NCBI GenBank assembly: GCA_963702595.1
Contig: CAVPDC010000010.1
Span: 310,001 to 374,000 of the forward strand
Origin: JALORV01 sp963702595
GTDB taxonomy: Bacteria > Pseudomonadota > Gammaproteobacteria > Burkholderiales > Burkholderiaceae_F
Direction: 5' to 3'
Length of the DNA stretch: 64,000 nt
In this document: positions 1 to 9,003 of the stretch, one piece after another
Position numbering within the stretch: the stretch's first letter is position 1
Layout of the letters: every line of letters begins with the position of its first letter
Position numbers and translations under genes: made by a program
Notes under the pieces: model-generated
The model's database searches: none
Seen by the model: only the letters and a program-made list of their open reading frames with translations
Told to the model about the DNA's origin: nothing

Positions 1-2
1 TG

Positions 3-1811
3 CTGGCGGACGGACCCGATGCGCGCGTGCGCGTCTATGCCCCGGTTGGCGAATTCCGCGACCTGCTGGCCTACCTGGTGCGCCGCCTGCTCGAAAACGG
101 CTCCAATACGTCGTTCGTGCACCAGATCACCGACCGCTCGGTACCGGCCGCGTCGCTGGTCGAGGACTCCTATGAGGAGGCGCAGCGCATGCTCGCTGCA
201 ACCGACGAAGCCGCGTCGGCACTGCCGACCGGACGTCGGCTCTTTCGCGACAGACCCAATTCGCGCGGCATCGACTTGCAGCATGCACCGACGCTCGTTG
301 GGCTGACGCAAGCGATGGCAAGCGCGGGCCGTATCGACAGCGCCGCGCCCACGGCGGGCGACGCCCCCAAGGCCCGCGCCGTGTCCAACCCGGCGCGTCG
401 CAGCGATATCGTCGGCTCCGTGGTCGACGCCGACGCCGATGGCGCCCGCCAAGCTATCGGCACGGCCCGCGCCGCCATGCGCGCGTGGGACGCGCGTGGC
501 GTCGAGGAACGGGCGGCGCTGATCGAACGCGTCGCCGACACTTGGGAGGCGGCGCACGACGAACTGGTTGCGCTGATCGTGCGCGAGGGCGGTCGCACGA
601 TGCAGGATGCCCACATGGAAGTGCGCGAGGCAATCGACTTCTGTCGCTACTACGCCGCCGCCGCGCGCGAGCTGATGCGCCCGCAGGCGCTGCCCGGACC
701 GGCGGGCGAATCGAACGAACTTCGCCTGGCCGGGCGCGGCGTGTTCGTCTGCATCAGCCCCTGGAACTTTCCGCTCGCGATATTCGGCGGCCAGATCGTG
801 GCCGCCCTCGTGACCGGCAACAGTGTGGTCGCCAAGCCGGCTGAACAGACGCCGCTCGTAGCCTTCCGTGCGGTGCAACTGATGCACGAAGCGGGCATCC
901 CGCGCGAAGTACTGCAGTTCGTGGCGGGCGACGGAGAAACGGTGGGTCGCGCGCTGACATCCGATCCGCGCGTGGCCGGCGTTGCCTTCACCGGGTCGAC
1001 CGCCACCGCCCGCGCGATCAATCGCGCGCTGGCGGCGCGCGATGCGCCGATCGGCGTGCTGATTGCCGAAACCGGCGGCCAGAACGCGATGATCGTCGAC
1101 TCCACCGCTCTGCCGGAGCAGGTCACCGACGCCGTGGTCTCGAGCGCGTTCCGCTCTTGCGGTCAGCGCTGCTCCGCGCTGCGCGTGCTGTTCGTCCAGA
1201 ACGACGTCGCCGATTCGATGCTCGAAATGATCGCCGGCGCGATGCGCGAGTTGGTGATCGGCGACCCGGCCGATCTGCGCACCGATGTCGGCCCGGTGAT
1301 CGACTCCGCTCAGCTTGCCCTGCTCGAACAGCACCGCGACTGGCTGCGCGCGCGCGGCCGCCGCGTCCACGAATGCGAGCTGCCGTCCGGACTTGATGGT
1401 TACTACTTCGCACCGATCGCCTACGAGATCGGCTCGATCAGCGAACTGGCGGCCGAGAACTTCGGCCCCATCCTGCACGTGGTGCGCTTCGACAGGAACG
1501 CGCTGGACTCCGTCATCGATGCAATCAATTTGACCGGCTATGGCCTAACGATGGGACTGCATACGCGCCTCGACGGTCGCGTGGCGCAAGTGGCAGATCG
1601 CGCGCAAGTCGGCAACCTCTATGTGAACCGCAACATCATCGGCGCGGTCGTCGGCAGCCAGCCCTTTGGCGGCGAAGGTCTTTCGGGAACCGGCCCCAAG
1701 GCTGGCGGCCCGCACTACCTGCTCCGCTTCTGCGCGGAGCGGACCGTAACCATCAACACCGCTGCGGCGGGCGGCAACGTGGAGTTGGCGGCGGGACTCG
1801 CTGCCGGATGA
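3..1811 (+). CDS. putA: PutA C-terminal part (L-glutamate-gamma-semialdehyde dehydrogenase), 5' end outside window
   Basis: The window opens inside this gene; 602 residues are visible in the frame starting at base 3. The first residues (RVYAPVGEFRDLLAYLVRRL, then LENGSNTSFV) are the end of the proline dehydrogenase barrel of bifunctional PutA. The rest is an aldehyde dehydrogenase domain that oxidises glutamate semialdehyde to glutamate with NAD+. Visible ALDH signatures are SPWNFPLAIF, the FTGST nucleotide loop, the catalytic Glu in AETGGQN (codon 1068-1070) and the catalytic Cys in SCGQRCSALR (codon 1170-1172). The protein ends soon after the ALDH domain, so it is a short PutA without the extra C-terminal domain. 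Whether it has the N-terminal DNA-binding domain cannot be seen. Proline catabolism fits the ornithine aminotransferase further on, which feeds the same semialdehyde. Confidence 0.95.
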   Translation: MADGPDARVRVYAPVGEFRDLLAYLVRRLLENGSNTSFVHQITDRSVPAASLVEDSYEEAQRMLAATDEAASALPTGRRLFRDRPNSRGIDLQHAPTLVGLTQAMASAGRIDSAAPTAGDAPKARAVSNPARRSDIVGSVVDADADGARQAIGTARAAMRAWDARGVEERAALIERVADTWEAAHDELVALIVREGGRTMQDAHMEVREAIDFCRYYAAAARELMRPQALPGPAGESNELRLAGRGVFVCISPWNFPLAIFGGQIVAALVTGNSVVAKPAEQTPLVAFRAVQLMHEAGIPREVLQFVAGDGETVGRALTSDPRVAGVAFTGSTATARAINRALAARDAPIGVLIAETGGQNAMIVDSTALPEQVTDAVVSSAFRSCGQRCSALRVLFVQNDVADSMLEMIAGAMRELVIGDPADLRTDVGPVIDSAQLALLEQHRDWLRARGRRVHECELPSGLDGYYFAPIAYEIGSISELAAENFGPILHVVRFDRNALDSVIDAINLTGYGLTMGLHTRLDGRVAQVADRAQVGNLYVNRNIIGAVVGSQPFGGEGLSGTGPKAGGPHYLLRFCAERTVTINTAAAGGNVELAAGLAAG

Positions 1812-1969
1812 GCCTCGCAGCTCGTTGAAACTGATCCGGGCGGCCCCACCCGTGGCGAGGGGACGAGGAACAATTGCCTGCTTGCCGGGTCACACAAGGC
1901 GATCCGCCCGCGGCCCGGCCGAGCCGAGCGCGGCAACGAGTGTCGGACGGTTAGTGCAAGGAGTGGAGC

Positions 1970-3361
1970 ATGGACTCGCTTGACGGCCTGCTGCTGGCCC
2001 GCATCCAGTTTGCGGCCAACATCACGTTTCACATTCTCTTTCCCACGATCTCGATTGCACTCGGATGGGCCCTGCTCTCGATGCGGCTGGCGTGGCTTCG
2101 CACCCAGCGCGAGCACTGGCTCTACGCGTACCGTTTCTGGACCAAGGTCTTCGCGTTGACTTTCGCGCTGGGAGTCGTCTCGGGCATCGTGATGAGCTTC
2201 CAGTTCGGCACCAACTGGCCTGGCTTCATGCAGCGGGTCGGCAACATCGCCGGACCGCTGCTGGGCTACGAGGTGCTGACCGCGTTCTTCCTCGAGGCGA
2301 GCTTCCTGGGAATCATGCTGTTCGGCCACGGTCGCGTGTCCGAGCGTGTCCACCTGATCGCGACATTCCTGGTCGCCTTCGGCACGACCTTGAGCGCGTT
2401 CTGGATCATCGCGCTGAACTCCTGGATGCAAACGCCGGCCGGCTACGAGATCGTCGACGGCGCCTTCCATGTGACGAACTGGATCGAGGTGATCTTCAAC
2501 CCGAGCATGCCGTACCGGCTCGTGCACATGCTGCTGGCGTCGTTCCTGACGGTCGCCTTTCTGATCGCGGGCGTATCGGCCTGGCAGCTTTTGCGCGGCA
2601 AGGACAATCCCGCGACACGCCCGGCGCTCAGGGCAAGTCTTATCGCCGGCGCAACACTGATTCCGTTGCAGATCTTCATGGGAGACCTGCATGGGCTCAA
2701 CACGCTCGAGCACCAGCCCGCCAAGGTGGCGGCGATGGAAGCGCTGTGGAAGACGCAGCGTGGCGCACCGCTGGTGCTGTTCGCGCTGCCGGATGCGGCC
2801 ACGCAGTCCAACCGCTTCGCGATCGAGATCCCAAACGGTGCCGCCCTGATCCTGACGCACGAACGCGATGGCGAACTGAAGGGAATCGACGCCTTTCCAG
2901 GCGCGCATCCGCCGGTTGCGCCGCTCTTTTGGAGTTTCCGCATCATGGTCGGCACCGGCGTTCTGATGCTCGTTGCCTCCTGGCTCGGCGTGGGGCTCAT
3001 TTGGCGCCAGCGCCGGAGCAACAACGCGCTCATGCTGCCGCGCTGGATGTTGACGGGCTTGGTGGGAATGACGTTCAGCGGCTGGCTCGCCACTGTCGCT
3101 GGCTGGTACGTGACCGAGGTCGGTCGCCAGCCGTATCTGGTTTATGGCTACCTGAAGACAGCCGAGGCGGCCTCGAACGTTCCGCCGGCGCATATCGCCC
3201 TGACATTGACGGCCTACCTGATCGTCTATGCCTTGCTGATCGTCGCCTACGTCAGCGTGCTGCGGCACATGGCCGAGAAGCCGGTCGAGGACCTCAGCCG
3301 GCCGGTACGGCTGCCCGGCCAGAAGCCCGTGGCAACGACCGTTGCGACGGGTGGCGAGTGA
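1970..3361 (+). CDS. cydA: Cytochrome bd-type (CioA-like) ubiquinol oxidase subunit I
   Basis: Membrane quinol:O2 oxidoreductase subunit carrying the hemes, 463 aa, which is the short cyanide-insensitive CioA length rather than the longer E. coli CydA. The first heme-ligand region is seen as His21 in NITFHILFPT. Two conserved acidic residues lie in YEVLTAFFLEASF (Glu101, Glu109), and His186 lies in PYRLVHMLLA. The family signature GWYVTEVGRQPY lies near the C-terminal part. A good ribosome site, AAGGAGTGGAGC, precedes the ATG. The subunit II gene follows after a few bases, so the two are cotranscribed. The 158-bp gap after putA holds no ORF and no clear ANR/FNR site. Confidence 0.95.
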   Translation: MDSLDGLLLARIQFAANITFHILFPTISIALGWALLSMRLAWLRTQREHWLYAYRFWTKVFALTFALGVVSGIVMSFQFGTNWPGFMQRVGNIAGPLLGYEVLTAFFLEASFLGIMLFGHGRVSERVHLIATFLVAFGTTLSAFWIIALNSWMQTPAGYEIVDGAFHVTNWIEVIFNPSMPYRLVHMLLASFLTVAFLIAGVSAWQLLRGKDNPATRPALRASLIAGATLIPLQIFMGDLHGLNTLEHQPAKVAAMEALWKTQRGAPLVLFALPDAATQSNRFAIEIPNGAALILTHERDGELKGIDAFPGAHPPVAPLFWSFRIMVGTGVLMLVASWLGVGLIWRQRRSNNALMLPRWMLTGLVGMTFSGWLATVAGWYVTEVGRQPYLVYGYLKTAEAASNVPPAHIALTLTAYLIVYALLIVAYVSVLRHMAEKPVEDLSRPVRLPGQKPVATTVATGGE

Positions 3362-3371
3362 GGAGATGACG

Positions 3372-4373
3372 ATGAGCGGTTTCGATCAGGCACTACCGGT
3401 GATCTTCCTCGGCCTGATGGGCTTCTCGATGCTGATGTACGTCGTGCTCGACGGCTATGACCTCGGAGTCGGCATGTGGCTGCAGCGCGCCACACCCGAC
3501 GAGAAGGACATCATGGTCGCTTCCATCGGCCCGTTTTGGGACGCCAATGAAACCTGGCTCGTGCTCGGTGTCGGCATCCTGCTGATCGCGTTTCCCGTTG
3601 CGCACGGCGTGGTACTCACCACGCTTTACCTGCCGGTGGCCGCCATGCTGATCGGCCTGATCATGCGCGGCGTAGCCTTCGACTTCCGTGTGAAGGCGAA
3701 GGACGATTTAAAGCCGCTCTGGAACACGGTGTTCTTCGCCGGCTCGACGATCACATCCGTCGCTCAGGGCTGGATGCTCGGGCGCTACATCACCGGCTTT
3801 GCCGACGGAGTCGCAGCAACGCTGTTCGCTGCACTGATCGCCCTGGCGCTGCCGGCGGCGTACCTGCTGATCGGTGCGGCCTGGCTCATCATGAAGACCG
3901 AGGGTGAGCTGCAACGCAAAGCGGTCGGCTGGGCCCGGCTGATGTTCCTTCCGCTGGTGCTCGGGATCGGCGCGATTTCCGTCGCCACACCGATTGCCAG
4001 CCCGACGGTGCGCGAGCGCTGGTTCACGTTGCCGGAGTTCATCGCGCTGGCGCCGATTCCCCTCGCAACGCTGGCGGCACTCGGGGCCCTTTGGCTGCTG
4101 TTGCGTCGGTCCGAGCGCGTAACGGGTGACTCCTGCTGGGTGCCCTTTGCCCTCGCGGTTGGAGTGTTCGTGCTCGCCGCGGCGGGGATGGGCTACAGCC
4201 TCTTCCCCTACGTCGTCATGGATCGCCTGACAGTGTGGGAAGCCGCGAGCAGCCCGGCGGCGTTGAAGGTCATCCTGATCGGCGTCGCCATCAGCGTGCC
4301 GGCGATCCTCGCGTACACCGTGTTCGCGTATCGCGTGTTCCACGGCAAGGCGAGCGTGCTGACCTACGGTTGA
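3372..4373 (+). CDS. cydB: Cytochrome bd-type (CioB-like) ubiquinol oxidase subunit II
   Basis: Partner of the preceding subunit I. It is a polytopic membrane protein of 333 aa with the conserved N-terminal sequence VLDGYDLGVGM and PFWDANETWLV, both typical of CydB/CioB. ATG 3372 is chosen because GAGGAG (3360-3365) sits 6 nt before it; an in-frame ATG at 3366 would leave no spacing and the longer frame from 3342 would run into cydA. The gap from the cydA stop is only about 10 nt. No CydX-like small ORF was recognised behind it. The next gene is convergent with 28 bp between. Confidence 0.94.
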   Translation: MSGFDQALPVIFLGLMGFSMLMYVVLDGYDLGVGMWLQRATPDEKDIMVASIGPFWDANETWLVLGVGILLIAFPVAHGVVLTTLYLPVAAMLIGLIMRGVAFDFRVKAKDDLKPLWNTVFFAGSTITSVAQGWMLGRYITGFADGVAATLFAALIALALPAAYLLIGAAWLIMKTEGELQRKAVGWARLMFLPLVLGIGAISVATPIASPTVRERWFTLPEFIALAPIPLATLAALGALWLLLRRSERVTGDSCWVPFALAVGVFVLAAAGMGYSLFPYVVMDRLTVWEAASSPAALKVILIGVAISVPAILAYTVFAYRVFHGKASVLTYG

Positions 4374-4401
4374 GCGCGCCGGCGCCACCCGCCGTACGAC
4401 G

Positions 4402-5997
4402 TCAGCGCAGATCCCGGATCAGTTCTCGGGCGGCGTTATGGCCCGGCGCGCCGGTCACGCCGCCGCCCGGGTGTGCGCCTGAGCCGCAGTGGTAAAGCCC
4501 CTTCAGCGGTCCGCGGTAGCGTGCATAGCCCATGAGTGGCCGCATGGAAAACAGCTGATCGAGCGAAAGCTGGCCGTGGAAGATGTCGCCGCCGACCAGA
4601 CCGAATTCGGTCTCGAGGTCCGCCGGTGACAGGGCGCGGTAACCCAGCAATGCGTCGCGAAAGTTCGGGCAATGCGCCTGCACCACGTCGAAGATCGCTT
4701 CAACGGCCGAGTCCTTGAGCGTGTCCCAGTCCGCCTGCGGGTCGAATTGCTGGCAGAACAGACTCGCCACGTGGCGGCCCGGCGGCGCGAGAGTGGTGTC
4801 GACGACGCTCGGGATCAGCATCTCGACGATCGGGCTTCGCGAATGTCCGCGCGCCACCGCGTCATGCCAGGCGCGGTCCATGTAGTCGAGCGAAGGGCCG
4901 AATACGATGCCGCTCGCATGGTGAGGTTGCACGTTCGAACCCGGCGCTGCCGCGAAGTCCGGCAACTCCGACAGTGCGACGTTGATGCGGAGCGATCCAG
5001 AGCCGCACTTGTAGCGTCCGATCGCCTCGACAAACTCGGCCGGCAACTCGGACGCCTCTAGCAGGTGCTCGTAGAGCAACTTGGGGTTGACGTTCGACGC
5101 CACAGCGCGCGCGCGTACGACCTCGCCACTCGCCAGTTCGACACCTACGGCGGCCGCCCGCTCGACGACGACGCGTCGCACGGGAGCGTCGAGTGTGATC
5201 GTCACGCCGCGCTCGCGCGCCTCGGCCGCCATCGCCTGCGTGATGGCGCCCATGCCGCCGATCGCGTGCCCCCACTTGCCGGCTTTGCCGTTGACCTCGC
5301 CAAAACAGTGGTGCAGCAGTACGTAGGCCGAGCCCGGCGCATACGGGCTTGCATAGTTGCCGACGACCGAGTCCCAGCCGAGCACGGCCTTCAGCGGTTC
5401 TGATTCGAACCAGCTGTCCAGCCAGTCGCCGGCGCTCTTCGTAAAGACGTCGACGAGATCGCGCTGGCCCTCGCGCGGCAGGCGCCCGAACCTGAGCAGC
5501 AACTGAGCCGCCGCGACTAGATCGCGCCAGCCTTCGATGACCCAGGGCCCGCCGAGGTTCGGTGGCGTCTGGAGTACCCACTGCTTGAGCTGTTCGGCGA
5601 GCCGATCCAGCCGCGCGTAGTACGCCGGCAGTCGTTCAGCGTCCCGCGCGGAAAAGCGCGCCACTTCGGACTGCGTGGCCGCCGCATCGCCACCGAAGCG
5701 CAACGCGCTTCCGTCCGGCAACGGCACGAAATTCGAGAACGACCGTTCGACGATCTGCAGTCCGCGCTCAACGAGCCGCAGGTCGCGGATGACCTTGGGG
5801 TTCAGCAGGCTGACCGTGTAGCTCGCCGTCGAATTGCGGAAGCCCGGATGGAACTCCTCGGTCACGGCGGCGCCGCCGACGACACCCCGCCGTTCGACGA
5901 CGCGCACCTTGAGGCCGGCAGCGGCGAGGTAGCAGGCGCAGGTCAGGCCGTTGTGGCCGGCGCCGATGATGACGACATCCATCCGCTCGGAAGGCAT
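4402..5997 (-). CDS. FAD-dependent oxidoreductase, CrtI/phytoene-desaturase-like (PYROXD2 type)
   Basis: A 531-aa flavoprotein. It begins with a Rossmann dinucleotide-binding motif (VVIIGAGHNGLTCA, residues 8-21) followed by VVERRGVVGGAAVTEEF, the usual second FAD contact of the phytoene-desaturase superfamily. The C-terminal FAD motif is GLYHCGSGAHPGGGVTGAPG. The closest recognisable group is the NAD(P)/FAD-dependent PYROXD2-like oxidoreductases. No carotenoid synthesis genes are nearby, so a carotenoid substrate is not supported and the true substrate is unknown. It is a single gene, convergent with cydB and divergent from the alpha/beta hydrolase. Confidence 0.85.
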   Translation of the reverse strand: MPSERMDVVIIGAGHNGLTCACYLAAAGLKVRVVERRGVVGGAAVTEEFHPGFRNSTASYTVSLLNPKVIRDLRLVERGLQIVERSFSNFVPLPDGSALRFGGDAAATQSEVARFSARDAERLPAYYARLDRLAEQLKQWVLQTPPNLGGPWVIEGWRDLVAAAQLLLRFGRLPREGQRDLVDVFTKSAGDWLDSWFESEPLKAVLGWDSVVGNYASPYAPGSAYVLLHHCFGEVNGKAGKWGHAIGGMGAITQAMAAEARERGVTITLDAPVRRVVVERAAAVGVELASGEVVRARAVASNVNPKLLYEHLLEASELPAEFVEAIGRYKCGSGSLRINVALSELPDFAAAPGSNVQPHHASGIVFGPSLDYMDRAWHDAVARGHSRSPIVEMLIPSVVDTTLAPPGRHVASLFCQQFDPQADWDTLKDSAVEAIFDVVQAHCPNFRDALLGYRALSPADLETEFGLVGGDIFHGQLSLDQLFSMRPLMGYARYRGPLKGLYHCGSGAHPGGGVTGAPGHNAARELIRDLR

Positions 5998-6070
5998 GTG
6001 TCACATCTTAAGCGGCCGGCTGAGGCACGCATCGGGGCCAACTCAACACCGCCGGGGTCGCGGCGATGCG

Positions 6071-7054
6071 ATGATCGGACGCATGAGGGCTTCGGACCGC
6101 GAACTGGCGCGCCTGCTCGATCGCGGGCATGGCATACGCGTCGCCTATCGGGTGACGCCGGCGCAGCGGCGCGCTCAGCACCAGGCGCCCGATGGAGCGC
6201 TCGTTCTTCTGCATGGGCTGGCCAGCAATCTGACACGCTGGAGCGAGTTCGTCGCCACGACGCGGCTCGTCGAGCGCTGGGACGTGATCCGCGTCGACCT
6301 CAGGGGCCATGGCGGTTCGATGACACGACGTCGCATCGGACTTGACCTCTGGTCCGACGACATGGACGCGATCCTTGCCGCGGAAGGACATGCGCAGGCC
6401 GTGCTGGTCGGACACAGCCTCGGGGCACAGGTCGCGATGCACTTAGCGGCAACGCGACCGCAGCGCGTACGTGCCATAGCGCTGATCGACCCGGTGTTTG
6501 GCGCCGCTCTGCACGGCAAGTGGGCGCGCATTGCACGGCTGCGCCCGTTGTTCGCCGCTGCTGCGGCCGTTGTCAGGACCTTCAACGCGGTCGGGCTGCA
6601 CCGCGGGCCGTTACCGACCCTTGATCTGCACGCGCTCGATGAGGAAGCCCGGCGCGCGCTCGGATCACCCGCCGCCGAAGCGGAGTTCGTCCGGCGTTAT
6701 TCATCGACGCGAGCCGACCTGCGCCACGTGCCGCTGGCGGTGTACCTGCAGGACCTGGTCGAACTCTTCAGCGCTCCACCGGCGCCCGAATCCATTCACT
6801 GCCCGGTACTGGCACTGCTTTCACGCGCCGGTACGTTTGCCGAGTTCAGCGAGACGGCGCAGATCGCGCGCCGCTTCCCTATCGTGCACGAGGTCGAGAT
6901 CGATTGCCACCACTGGCCACTGACCGAGCGCCCGGACGACGTCCGACGTGCGATCGAATCGTGGTGCGACGACCTCGCTGCGTTGTCCCCGGCCAGCGAG
7001 CGCCCGCGGGTCGCTCGCGTCGCGCAAGGTCAACGCCCCGTCGATCAGCGATAG
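6071..7054 (+). CDS. Alpha/beta hydrolase
   Basis: A 327-aa alpha/beta-hydrolase fold protein. The oxyanion strand is LVLLHGLASN, the nucleophile elbow is GHSLGAQ with Ser116, and the likely catalytic His is in CHHWPL (His280/281). It is a generic esterase or lactonase-type enzyme; the substrate cannot be told. The start is uncertain: ATG 6071 is preferred to upstream codons that overlap the divergent oxidoreductase, and ATG 6083 is an alternative; neither has a strong ribosome site. Its 3' end overlaps the convergent iron-binding protein gene by 10 bp. Confidence 0.8.
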   Translation: MIGRMRASDRELARLLDRGHGIRVAYRVTPAQRRAQHQAPDGALVLLHGLASNLTRWSEFVATTRLVERWDVIRVDLRGHGGSMTRRRIGLDLWSDDMDAILAAEGHAQAVLVGHSLGAQVAMHLAATRPQRVRAIALIDPVFGAALHGKWARIARLRPLFAAAAAVVRTFNAVGLHRGPLPTLDLHALDEEARRALGSPAAEAEFVRRYSSTRADLRHVPLAVYLQDLVELFSAPPAPESIHCPVLALLSRAGTFAEFSETAQIARRFPIVHEVEIDCHHWPLTERPDDVRRAIESWCDDLAALSPASERPRVARVAQGQRPVDQR

Positions 7055-8118
7055 CCAACGCGATCGAGGATGCGCTGCGCCGCGATCTGGTTCTTGCCAA
7101 TCGTGGACACCGGCACGTTTTCGAACTTCGGCGCACCCAGCGCCGCCAGCGCCGTATTGGTCGAACTCGCGCCTTTCACCACCGGCCACTCGTTGTTGCC
7201 ATCGGCGAAGTAGGTCTGCGCCTGCGGACTCGCGAGATACTCCAGGAACTGGATCGCGTTGGCGCGGTTCGGCGAGTGCTTTGCCACGCCGCCGCCGGAA
7301 ATATTGATGTGCGTGCCGGTCGTCGACTGGTTCGGCCACAGGAAGCCCACCTTGGCCACGACCTCCTTGTCCTTCGGGTCAGGCGAGCGCACCAGGCGCA
7401 GCCAGTAATAGCTGTTGGTCAGCGCTACGCCGCACTCGCCCGCCGCGACACCCTTGATCTGGTCGGTGTCGCCGCCTCGCGGTGGCCGTGCCATGTTCGC
7501 CACCATGCCGCGCGCCCATTCTTCGGTCTTCGCCTCGCCGTTCAGTTCTATCAGCGCGCCGATCAGCGACAGCATGTACGGATGCGAGCCGGAGCGCGTG
7601 CAGACGAGGCCCTTGAGCTTCGGATCGGCGAGCTTCAGGTAGGTGTCGACGTCTTCCGGCTTGAGTTTCGACTTCTCGTAGACGATGGCGCGGGCGCGCA
7701 GCGAGAAACCGAACCAGGTGCCGTCGTTCGATCGGAAATTGGCGGGGATGCGCTCGGTCAGCACCTTCGACTGCACCGGCTGGAACAGCCCGTCGATCTG
7801 CGCGCGCCACAGGCGGGCTGCGTCGACCAGCAGGACGACATCGGCCGGGCTGTTCGCGCCTTCGGTCTTCAGTCGCTGCAGCAACGGTTCGTCACCGAGT
7901 TCAATCCGGTTGATCTTGATGCCGGTCTGCCTCGCGAAGTCGGCGTACAGCGCCTCATCGGTCTGGTAGTGACGCGCCGAGTAGAGATTCAGCACCTTGA
8001 CCTGCGCGCTCGCATGAAGCGGCGTCAACGCGGCCACGACGATGCCCAGGATGACAGTCAACTGAAGGCCGCGCCGCAGCCATCGCTCGGCGGACCAGAG
8101 GATGTGAGGTGAATTCAT
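7045..8118 (-). CDS. fbpA: Fe(III) ABC transporter periplasmic substrate-binding protein (FutA/FbpA family)
   Basis: A 357-aa periplasmic ferric-ion binding protein. It has a long N-terminal signal peptide with a hydrophobic core at residues 19-33 and likely cleavage after ASA near residue 38. The mature start, VKVLNLYSARHYQTDEAL, is typical of FutA1-type binders. The adjacent tyrosines in NSYYWL (Tyr237/238), with Tyr46 and Tyr51, are the expected Fe ligands. It would deliver Fe3+ to the permease and ATPase encoded at 30750-33658. A perfect Fur-type inverted repeat lies 76 bp upstream, over the -35 of a candidate promoter, so iron repression is likely. It is monocistronic here. Confidence 0.9.
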   Translation of the reverse strand: MNSPHILWSAERWLRRGLQLTVILGIVVAALTPLHASAQVKVLNLYSARHYQTDEALYADFARQTGIKINRIELGDEPLLQRLKTEGANSPADVVLLVDAARLWRAQIDGLFQPVQSKVLTERIPANFRSNDGTWFGFSLRARAIVYEKSKLKPEDVDTYLKLADPKLKGLVCTRSGSHPYMLSLIGALIELNGEAKTEEWARGMVANMARPPRGGDTDQIKGVAAGECGVALTNSYYWLRLVRSPDPKDKEVVAKVGFLWPNQSTTGTHINISGGGVAKHSPNRANAIQFLEYLASPQAQTYFADGNNEWPVVKGASSTNTALAALGAPKFENVPVSTIGKNQIAAQRILDRVGYR

Positions 8119-8172
8119 TACGGTTCCGTTTCGGTTCGGGTGCGAATCGGACTGTCCGACTCGGTGACAAAA

Positions 8173-8200
8173 CGATAACGAAAATCGCTCTCAAATGCAA
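8173..8200 (-). promoter_or_regulatory. Candidate promoter of the iron-binding protein gene
   Basis: On the minus strand TTGCAT (-35, 8195-8200) is followed after 16 nt by TTATCG (-10, 8173-8178), leading into the binding-protein gene whose ATG is at 8118. The -35 overlaps the Fur-type palindrome, the usual layout for iron repression. The -10 is only a moderate match, so this is inference from spacing and context. Confidence 0.45.
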
Positions 8201-8218
8201 ATGGTTCTCATTTGCATT
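8194..8218. promoter_or_regulatory. Fur-type operator (perfect 10-bp inverted repeat)
   Basis: AATGCAAATG and CATTTGCATT are exact reverse complements separated by five bases (GTTCT). The 25-bp site matches the AAATGAGAA-type Fur boxes known from betaproteobacteria. It stands in front of the Fe(III)-binding protein gene and shares its CAAATG/CATTTG half-sites with the site at 32502-32524 in front of the cognate permease and ATPase. Confidence 0.8.
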
Positions 8219-8265
8219 CATTGATCCACGTCAGGGTCTGGGGGCTTGGGATGGAACCGGGCAAT

Positions 8266-8865
8266 TCAGGGCGTGATGCGGACTTCGATGCTTGCCTCCG
8301 CCGCCGCGGCGGCCGACGCCGCGGTCACGCCGGCTAACTGGGTTTCAGTCTGCAGCGCGGCAAGCCGCCGAGCGCCGTTGAAGCGTGCTTCCCAGTAGGT
8401 GTCCGCCAGGCGCTCAGCCCTCACCCGGCCGCCCCGCGCCGGCGCATGCACGAAGAGGCCGTCACCGATGTAGATCCCGACGTGCGAAAAGCGGCGGCCC
8501 AGGGTGTTGAAGAAGACAAGGTCACCGACCGCGAGCTCACTGCGGTCTACGCGGTCCCCGACGCGCCAGATTTCCTCGCTCCGGCGCGGCAGCGCGACGC
8601 CCGCGGATTCGGCGAAGACGTAGCCAACGAAGCCGCTGCAATCGAACCCGGCTGGCGTTCGCCCGCCGTAGCGGTAGGGTGTGTCGACGAGGGCGAGCGA
8701 GCGCACGACCAGCTCGGAGGCGAGCGCCTCGGGCGGCAGCGCCGGTGCTGCCGAGACGACCCGCGCGGCCACGACCAAGGCAACCCAGCCAAACCACAGG
8801 TGTGACGACCGAAGCACTCGCACCACCGTTCGTCTGCTCGCAACGCTTGGAATGGCCGGAAACAT
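8266..8865 (-). CDS. NlpC/P60 family cell-wall hydrolase
   Basis: A 199-aa secreted or membrane-anchored C40 peptidase that would cut peptide stems in peptidoglycan. There is an N-terminal hydrophobic segment (about residues 23-40), then the NlpC/P60 domain. The catalytic Cys76 is in FDCSGFVGYVF, His128 in RFSHVGIYIG and the third polar residue His140 in LFVHAPA. A short Ala-rich C-terminal tail (ASAAAAAEAS) follows the domain. It is divergent from the response regulator gene at 9004. Confidence 0.88.
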   Translation of the reverse strand: MFPAIPSVASRRTVVRVLRSSHLWFGWVALVVAARVVSAAPALPPEALASELVVRSLALVDTPYRYGGRTPAGFDCSGFVGYVFAESAGVALPRRSEEIWRVGDRVDRSELAVGDLVFFNTLGRRFSHVGIYIGDGLFVHAPARGGRVRAERLADTYWEARFNGARRLAALQTETQLAGVTAASAAAAAEASIEVRITP

Positions 8866-8921
8866 AGCGCATTCCAGCGAGAAAACCTAAAGCTGGTCAA
8901 GGTTTACGCCGATCAGTTACG

Positions 8922-8942
8922 CTAGATTCCGTCTAGATTCCG
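8922..8942. repeat. Direct repeat CTAGATTCCG, two copies 11 bp apart
   Basis: The decamer CTAGATTCCG occurs at 8922-8931 and again at 8933-8942, so the centres are 11 bp apart, about one helical turn. It lies in the 138-bp divergent gap between the NlpC/P60 gene and the response regulator. It could be a tandem regulator-binding site or a chance duplication. Confidence 0.4.
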
Positions 8943-9003
8943 CTCGCGGAACGCACGGACGTCCGGCGTCGGTCGGACCCGCCGTTCCCCCCACGAGGTT
9001 GGC

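Noticed and set aside
1715..3268. 517-codon open frame on the minus strand across cydA
   Set aside because: Pure antisense shadow of a clear cytochrome bd gene; composition is Arg/Gln/His-rich and there is no family match or ribosome site.
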